Translations under genes and position numbers: made by a program
Source of the DNA: an uncultured Pseudomonadota bacterium
GTDB lineage: Bacteria; Pseudomonadota; Gammaproteobacteria; Burkholderiales; Burkholderiaceae
Assembly (NCBI GenBank): GCA_946480245.1
Contig: CAMLIZ010000030.1
Location: 1 to 38,375 of the forward strand
Direction: 5' to 3'
DNA length: 38,375 nucleotides
Shown here: one piece after another, positions 34,651-38,375 of the stretch
Position numbering within the stretch: position 1 is the first letter of the stretch
Layout: the number at the start of each line of letters is the position of its first letter
Notes under the pieces: model-generated
Told to the model about the DNA's origin: nothing
Database searches by the model: none
What the model saw: the letters and a program-made list of their open reading frames with translations, nothing else

Positions 34651-35570
34651 TGAGCCACGACCAAACCCCCGGCCTGCGGCAACTGGCCGATCAGGCGATG
34701 AACGAACACGGCGCCGCGCCGCAGGCTGCCGCCGAGCGCCTGCGCGCTGGCTTTGCGCTGCTGCCGGGCGAAGCGGGCGCCGCCGACGCGTTTGCGCGCG
34801 TCCTCGAGCATGTGCTGCTCGGGCACCTGGACCGGGCCGCCGAACTGGCGGCCGCGCTCGACCGGCTGCAAGCCCTTGCGCACGACGATGCGGCGCTGGC
34901 CACGACGCTGCTGCGCGCCCGGCTCGCGATCGCGCTGGTCGATGACACCGCGGCCGCGCAGCACAGCGCGCTGCCGGCGGCCGAACGCATCCGCGCGCAT
35001 TGCAACGCCGCGCTGGCGCGCTGCCGTCGCGGCGAGTGGAGCGCGGTGCGCGAGCGCATGGACGCAGCCCGGCGCTGGCTGCAGCCGCTCGACGATACCG
35101 GCGCGCTGCGCGCCTACGCGGCGATGATGAACAACATCGCCAGCGACATCGAGCAGGAGCTGCGGCCCGCACAGCAGCAGGACGCGCAGCGCGTGGCCGT
35201 GATGCTGGAGGCCGCCTCGCGTGCACGCGAGGCCTGGTCGCGCGCCGGCGGCTGGCGCGAGACCGAGCGCGCGGACTACCTGCTCGCGCTCTGCCATGCC
35301 AAGGCGGGCCAGGGCGAGCAGGCCATGGTGCATGCGCAGGCGTGTCTGGCGCTGTGCGAGGCCAACGGCGGCGATCCGTTCGAATGCTTCTTCGCGCACG
35401 AGGCGCTGCTGCGTGCGCACCTGGCGGCGCGCCGGCCGGAGGCCGCCAGCGGGGAGCGCGCCCGCATGGTCGAGCGGCTGCAGATGCTGCAAGACCCCGA
35501 TCTGCGCCCCTATGCGCAGGACACGCTGGCGGCCGTCGATGCGCTGCTGGCCGCGGCGGCAGATCAGTAA
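34650..35570 (+). CDS. Helical-repeat (TPR-like) protein of unknown function
   Basis: This 306-residue, Ala/Arg/Leu-rich soluble protein is predicted almost wholly helical. Pairs of helices of TPR type can be seen, for example [60 protein letters not shown] and [20 protein letters not shown]. There is no signal peptide or catalytic motif. It is coupled by TGATG to the small membrane protein, so the two may work together. Its 3' end overlaps the convergent ruvC gene by 7 bp. The role is unknown; TPR proteins usually mediate protein contacts. Confidence 0.8.
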   Translation: MSHDQTPGLRQLADQAMNEHGAAPQAAAERLRAGFALLPGEAGAADAFARVLEHVLLGHLDRAAELAAALDRLQALAHDDAALATTLLRARLAIALVDDTAAAQHSALPAAERIRAHCNAALARCRRGEWSAVRERMDAARRWLQPLDDTGALRAYAAMMNNIASDIEQELRPAQQQDAQRVAVMLEAASRAREAWSRAGGWRETERADYLLALCHAKAGQGEQAMVHAQACLALCEANGGDPFECFFAHEALLRAHLAARRPEAASGERARMVERLQMLQDPDLRPYAQDTLAAVDALLAAAADQ

Positions 35571-36112
35571 ATCCGGCCCTTGCGGTACTGCGCATGGGAG
35601 CGCCGCTGCAAGGTGGTGGCCTGCCCCATCGCGGCAAACGAACGCCCCGCGTGCGCATGCGCGATCGCCAGGCCCAGCGCGTCGGCCGCATCCTTGCCGG
35701 GCAGGCCGGGCAGCTTGAGCAGGCGCGCCACCATCTCCTGCACCTGCTCCTTGCGCGCCTGGCCGTGGCCTACCACGGCCTTCTTCATCTGCAGCGCGGT
35801 GTACTCCGACACCGCGAGCCCGCTGGACACCAGCGCCGCCAGCGCGGCGCCGCGCGCCTGGCCGAGCAGCAGGGTGCTCTGCGGATTGACGTTGACGAAC
35901 ACGATCTCCACCGAAGCCTGCTCGGGCCGGTAGCGCTCGACGATCTCGCGCACGCCTTCGAAGATGATCTTCAAGCGGCCCGGCAGATCACCGCGTGCCG
36001 CGTCGGCGGTGCGGATGGTGCCGCTGGCTTCGTAGTGCAGCTGTGCGCCTTCGCACGCCACCACGCCGAAGCCGGTGGTCTGCAGGCCGGGGTCGATGCC
36101 GAGGATTCTCAC
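35564..36112 (-). CDS. ruvC: Crossover junction endodeoxyribonuclease RuvC
   Basis: This 182-residue enzyme is the Holliday-junction resolvase working with RuvAB. The RNase H-like acidic residues are visible: D7 in [18 protein letters not shown]69 in [20 protein letters not shown], and D141 and D144 in [16 protein letters not shown]. The [15 protein letters not shown] and [20 protein letters not shown] segments are typical. The start is a GTG at 36112 overlapping the stop of the upstream acyltransferase gene (GTGA); a longer frame to 36232 lies inside that gene. RuvA and RuvB are not next to it here. Confidence 0.96.
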   Translation of the reverse strand: MRILGIDPGLQTTGFGVVACEGAQLHYEASGTIRTADAARGDLPGRLKIIFEGVREIVERYRPEQASVEIVFVNVNPQSTLLLGQARGAALAALVSSGLAVSEYTALQMKKAVVGHGQARKEQVQEMVARLLKLPGLPGKDAADALGLAIAHAHAGRSFAAMGQATTLQRRSHAQYRKGRIY

Positions 36113-37095
36113 GTCGTGATGCGATCGAGTGGCGGCAGCCAGGGCAGCACGAAGCGCTTGAGCACGATCGCCCCGCCCACCGCGATCACCGTCATGGTCA
36201 GCGCCACCAGCGGAAAGTGCGCGCCGTCCCACACGCCCAGGCGCACGGCGGCGAGCTTGGTCAGGCCGATGAAGATCGTGTTCGTCAGGTAGATGATCAG
36301 CGTGTAGCGGCCCATGGTGTCGAATGCACCCAGCGGCCAGCGCACCGTGGCGCGCATCAGCCCCGGCAGCGCCAGCAGCGACAGCACCGCCGCGCTCCAG
36401 CTGGGCAGGGGGTCGTCATGGGCCGCCATCGGCATCAGCGCGGCGAAGACCAGCAGCGCGGGGATCCAGAGCCGGGCGATCCAGCGTTGCGTGGCTTCGT
36501 GGTGCCGGCCCGCGATGACGCCGGCCACGAAGAACGGCGTGAACAGGCGCAGCCGGTCCCAGGCGAACCAGTTGCTCGACGGCAGCAGCCCGAACAGCGC
36601 GGTGATCGCCAGCAGCGGCAGCAGGTGTCCGCGCAGCAGGCGAAACAGCGGCGGAAACGCCAGGTACAGCAGCGACAACGCGTACACGTACCAGAGGAAG
36701 GTGCAGAAGCTGTCGCTCGGCCGCAGCACCAGCGCGATCAGGTCGCTGGCCCCGTGCACCGGGTTGTCCACGCGCGCGCCCATGGCCTCGAAGCTCCACT
36801 TGCCCGCGAACACCAGCAGCCCGAACAGCAGGTAGGAGGGCAGCAGGCGCAGCGCACGCCGCGCCGCGTCGGCCATGTCCTCGGCGAGCGTGGCGCGCAT
36901 GCGCCAGCTGAGGCCGTACACGATGCCGCTCACCGCCATGAACAGCGGCATGTGGAAGGCATACACCGCGTGCTTGAGCAGCAGGTACCAGTGCACGTCG
37001 CCGGCCGGTGGTTCGCGTGCGATCAGGTGGCCGATCACCACCAGCAGGATGGCCAGGCCCTTGGTCCGGTCGATGTACGCAAACCGCTGCTTCAA
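36109..37095 (-). CDS. Acyltransferase family 3 membrane protein
   Basis: This 328-residue integral membrane protein has about ten helices. Its start [20 protein letters not shown], with the conserved His23 and Arg10, is the signature of acyltransferase family 3 (OatA/OafA/NodX-like proteins). [20 protein letters not shown] and [19 protein letters not shown] are also typical. Such proteins move acyl groups, often acetyl, onto sugars of lipopolysaccharide, peptidoglycan or other polymers; the acceptor cannot be read from sequence. It overlaps ruvC by 4 bp and lies 12 bp after the CdsA-like gene, suggesting one transcript. Confidence 0.9.
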   Translation of the reverse strand: MKQRFAYIDRTKGLAILLVVIGHLIAREPPAGDVHWYLLLKHAVYAFHMPLFMAVSGIVYGLSWRMRATLAEDMADAARRALRLLPSYLLFGLLVFAGKWSFEAMGARVDNPVHGASDLIALVLRPSDSFCTFLWYVYALSLLYLAFPPLFRLLRGHLLPLLAITALFGLLPSSNWFAWDRLRLFTPFFVAGVIAGRHHEATQRWIARLWIPALLVFAALMPMAAHDDPLPSWSAAVLSLLALPGLMRATVRWPLGAFDTMGRYTLIIYLTNTIFIGLTKLAAVRLGVWDGAHFPLVALTMTVIAVGGAIVLKRFVLPWLPPLDRITT

Positions 37096-37107
37096 GCTAC
37101 TGCCCTC

Positions 37108-38094
37108 TCAAAGACTGGTCTGGAAATACCAGCGCACCGAATGGAAGAACACGGGCGCCGCAAAGCACAGCGGCGCCACGCGGTCCAGCAGGCCGACCGC
37201 GCCGGTGACGGTGCTGCGGTGGCCCCAGTGGTGCACGCCGGCGTCGCGCTTGAGCGCCGCCATCACGAAGCCGCCCAGCGTGCCGGAGGCACCGGCGATC
37301 AACGCCATCGCGAAGGCCTGCCCCACCTTGAACGGCGTCACCCGGAACAAGAGCGCGCCCACCACCGCAGCCGACAGTGCGCCGATACCCCAGGCGCGCC
37401 ACGAGAAGCTGCGGCTGATCTGGCGCGCGATCGGCCGCCGCGGCAGGCGGTGGCTCGCGAGCTCCTGGCCCAGTTGCGCGGCCGACACCACCGCCACCAG
37501 GAACAGCAGCAGGAAAGCGCCGCGGTCCTCGTAGCCGCGGAACTGCAGCAGCAGCAGCGCCGGCGCGTGCGACAGGCCGTACACGCACACCATGATGCCC
37601 CACTGGATCTTCGCGTTGCGCTCGAGAAAGCGCTGCGGGTCGCCGCCCAGCGCGCCCACCACCGGAATGGCCAGGAAGGCATACACCGGGATGAACACGG
37701 TGAACAGGTCGAAGCTGCGGCTGCCGACCAGCACGTACTGGAACGGCAGCACGATGAAGAAGGCGAGCAGCAGGCTGCGATGGTCCGCGCGGCGCGTGTG
37801 CATCAGCGTGATGAACTCGCGCAGCGCGAGGAACGAGATCAGCGCGAACAACACGGTGGCGCCCACCGCGCCCGACAACCACGCCAGCCAGAACACCACC
37901 GCGCCCGTCCACACGGCGGCGAGTTCGCGCTTGAAGCGCTCGTGCCGCTCGCGCTGGCGCGGCGCGAGCTCGCGCACCGAGCGCATCGTGGCCAGCACGG
38001 TGGCCACCAGCAGCGCGCCGAACAGCAGCGCGAACAGCAGCGCCACCTGCTGCTCGGCCGGCAGATCGTGCAGCGTGTGAAAGAGCTGCCTCAC
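37108..38094 (-). CDS. CdsA-like (phosphatidate cytidylyltransferase family) protein with altered active site
   Basis: This 328-residue membrane protein, with about eight helices, has the CTP-transferase family layout, seen best in FALISFLALREFITL, PVYAFLAIPVVGAL and GTLGGFVMAALKRDAGVHHW followed by GLLDRVAPLC. The family signature normally has K-R-x4-K-D, then G-H-G-G and D-R-x-D. Here K-D is HH (288-289), HGG is absent (TGAVG at 297-301) and the last Asp is Ala307. The upstream SPGKTWEG-like motif is SRSFSWRAWG and the preceding Asp of the A-D-x-x-A-Y type is missing. It may have altered activity or none. It starts 10 bp after the PlsC-like gene. Confidence 0.85.
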   Translation of the reverse strand: MRQLFHTLHDLPAEQQVALLFALLFGALLVATVLATMRSVRELAPRQRERHERFKRELAAVWTGAVVFWLAWLSGAVGATVLFALISFLALREFITLMHTRRADHRSLLLAFFIVLPFQYVLVGSRSFDLFTVFIPVYAFLAIPVVGALGGDPQRFLERNAKIQWGIMVCVYGLSHAPALLLLQFRGYEDRGAFLLLFLVAVVSAAQLGQELASHRLPRRPIARQISRSFSWRAWGIGALSAAVVGALLFRVTPFKVGQAFAMALIAGASGTLGGFVMAALKRDAGVHHWGHRSTVTGAVGLLDRVAPLCFAAPVFFHSVRWYFQTSL

Positions 38095-38104
38095 GCGGCG
38101 GCCC

Positions 38105-38375
38105 TCATGGCGCGGCGGGCCGCAGGGCCAGCACCGCAGCGCGTGCGCGCTCCAGGAAGGCCGCCTTGTCCTCGCCCGCGGCCAGGTTGATGGGCGCGCC
38201 GAAGGTCACGCTGCACAGGATCGGTACCGGGATCACCTCGCCCTTGGGCATCACGCGCTGCACGTTGTCGATCCAGGCCGGGATCAGCTGCACCTGCGGG
38301 AACTGGCGCGCCAGGTGGTAGAGCCCGCTCTTGAAGGGCTGCGGCTCACCCAGGTGCCCGCGCGTGCCTTCGGGA
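38105..38375 (-). CDS. 1-acyl-sn-glycerol-3-phosphate acyltransferase (PlsC-like), C-terminal part
   Basis: Only the last 90 codons lie in the window; the 5' part is beyond the right edge. The visible sequence begins PEGTRGHLGEPQPFKSG, where PEGTR is the conserved third acyltransferase motif of the PlsC family, and continues LYHLARQFPQVQLIPAWIDN and PKGEVIPVPILCSVTFGAPI, matching the family end. It would convert lysophosphatidic to phosphatidic acid, the substrate a CdsA enzyme would use, consistent with the gene downstream. The pair form a phospholipid-type cluster, although the partner's active site is unusual. Confidence 0.88.
   Translation of the reverse strand, partial: PEGTRGHLGEPQPFKSGLYHLARQFPQVQLIPAWIDNVQRVMPKGEVIPVPILCSVTFGAPINLAAGEDKAAFLERARAAVLALRPAAP

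Overview
The window comes from a high-GC betaproteobacterium, most likely order Burkholderiales. The evidence is the complete division and cell-wall (dcw) cluster in the order usual for that group, running from mraZ to lpxC, together with strong G/C preference at third codon positions and TACAAT-type -10 boxes. I cannot name the genus from sequence alone; the Rubrivivax/Leptothrix-like lineages are a guess.

Region 1 (1 to about 14,350, minus strand) is a phage-tail-like contractile injection system of the extracellular (eCIS/PVC/Afp) type. In transcription order it encodes a small winged-helix-like protein, a DUF4255/Afp16-like tail cap, a conserved accessory protein, the main sheath, a tube protein, a second divergent sheath, a second tube protein, a CIS tube/LysM-type protein, a 54-residue small protein, a separate hub (gpD/gp27-like), a separate spike (gpV/gp5-like), a 521-residue protein with a hydrophobic C-terminus, a gp25 wedge, a baseplate J-like protein and the start of a tail protein that runs off the window. 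The AAA+ ATPase, tape measure, PAAR tip and cargo genes usual in such loci are not here; they may lie beyond position 1.

Region 2 (14,333 to 15,468) is the control region. A stand-alone sigma54 activator (AAA+ plus Fis-type helix-turn-helix, no sensor domain) sits upstream of the injection-system genes in the same direction. Between them lies a near-consensus -24/-12 promoter pointing into the operon, with repeated GGTGCG-type half-sites about 80 to 120 bp upstream of the predicted start. This suggests a dedicated, inducible, sigma54-dependent switch.

Region 3 (15,717 to 34,448, plus strand) is the dcw cluster: mraZ, rsmH, ftsL, ftsI, murE, murF, mraY, murD, ftsW, murG, murC, ddl, ftsQ, ftsA, ftsZ and lpxC. 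Most junctions overlap as ATGA, GTGA or TGATG. It begins with a good sigma70-type promoter followed by four 10-bp-spaced MraZ boxes. Oddities are a low-GC3 patch inside rsmH, a large acidic repeat-bearing insertion in MurD, a repeat-like hairpin between ftsW and murG, and an apparently leaderless lpxC.

Region 4 (34,465 to 38,375) holds a two-helix small membrane protein and a helical-repeat protein downstream of lpxC on the plus strand. Convergent to them on the minus strand are ruvC, a family 3 membrane acyltransferase, a CdsA-like protein lacking expected active-site residues, and the C-terminal part of a PlsC-type acyltransferase.

No rRNA, tRNA, CRISPR array or transposase gene is visible.
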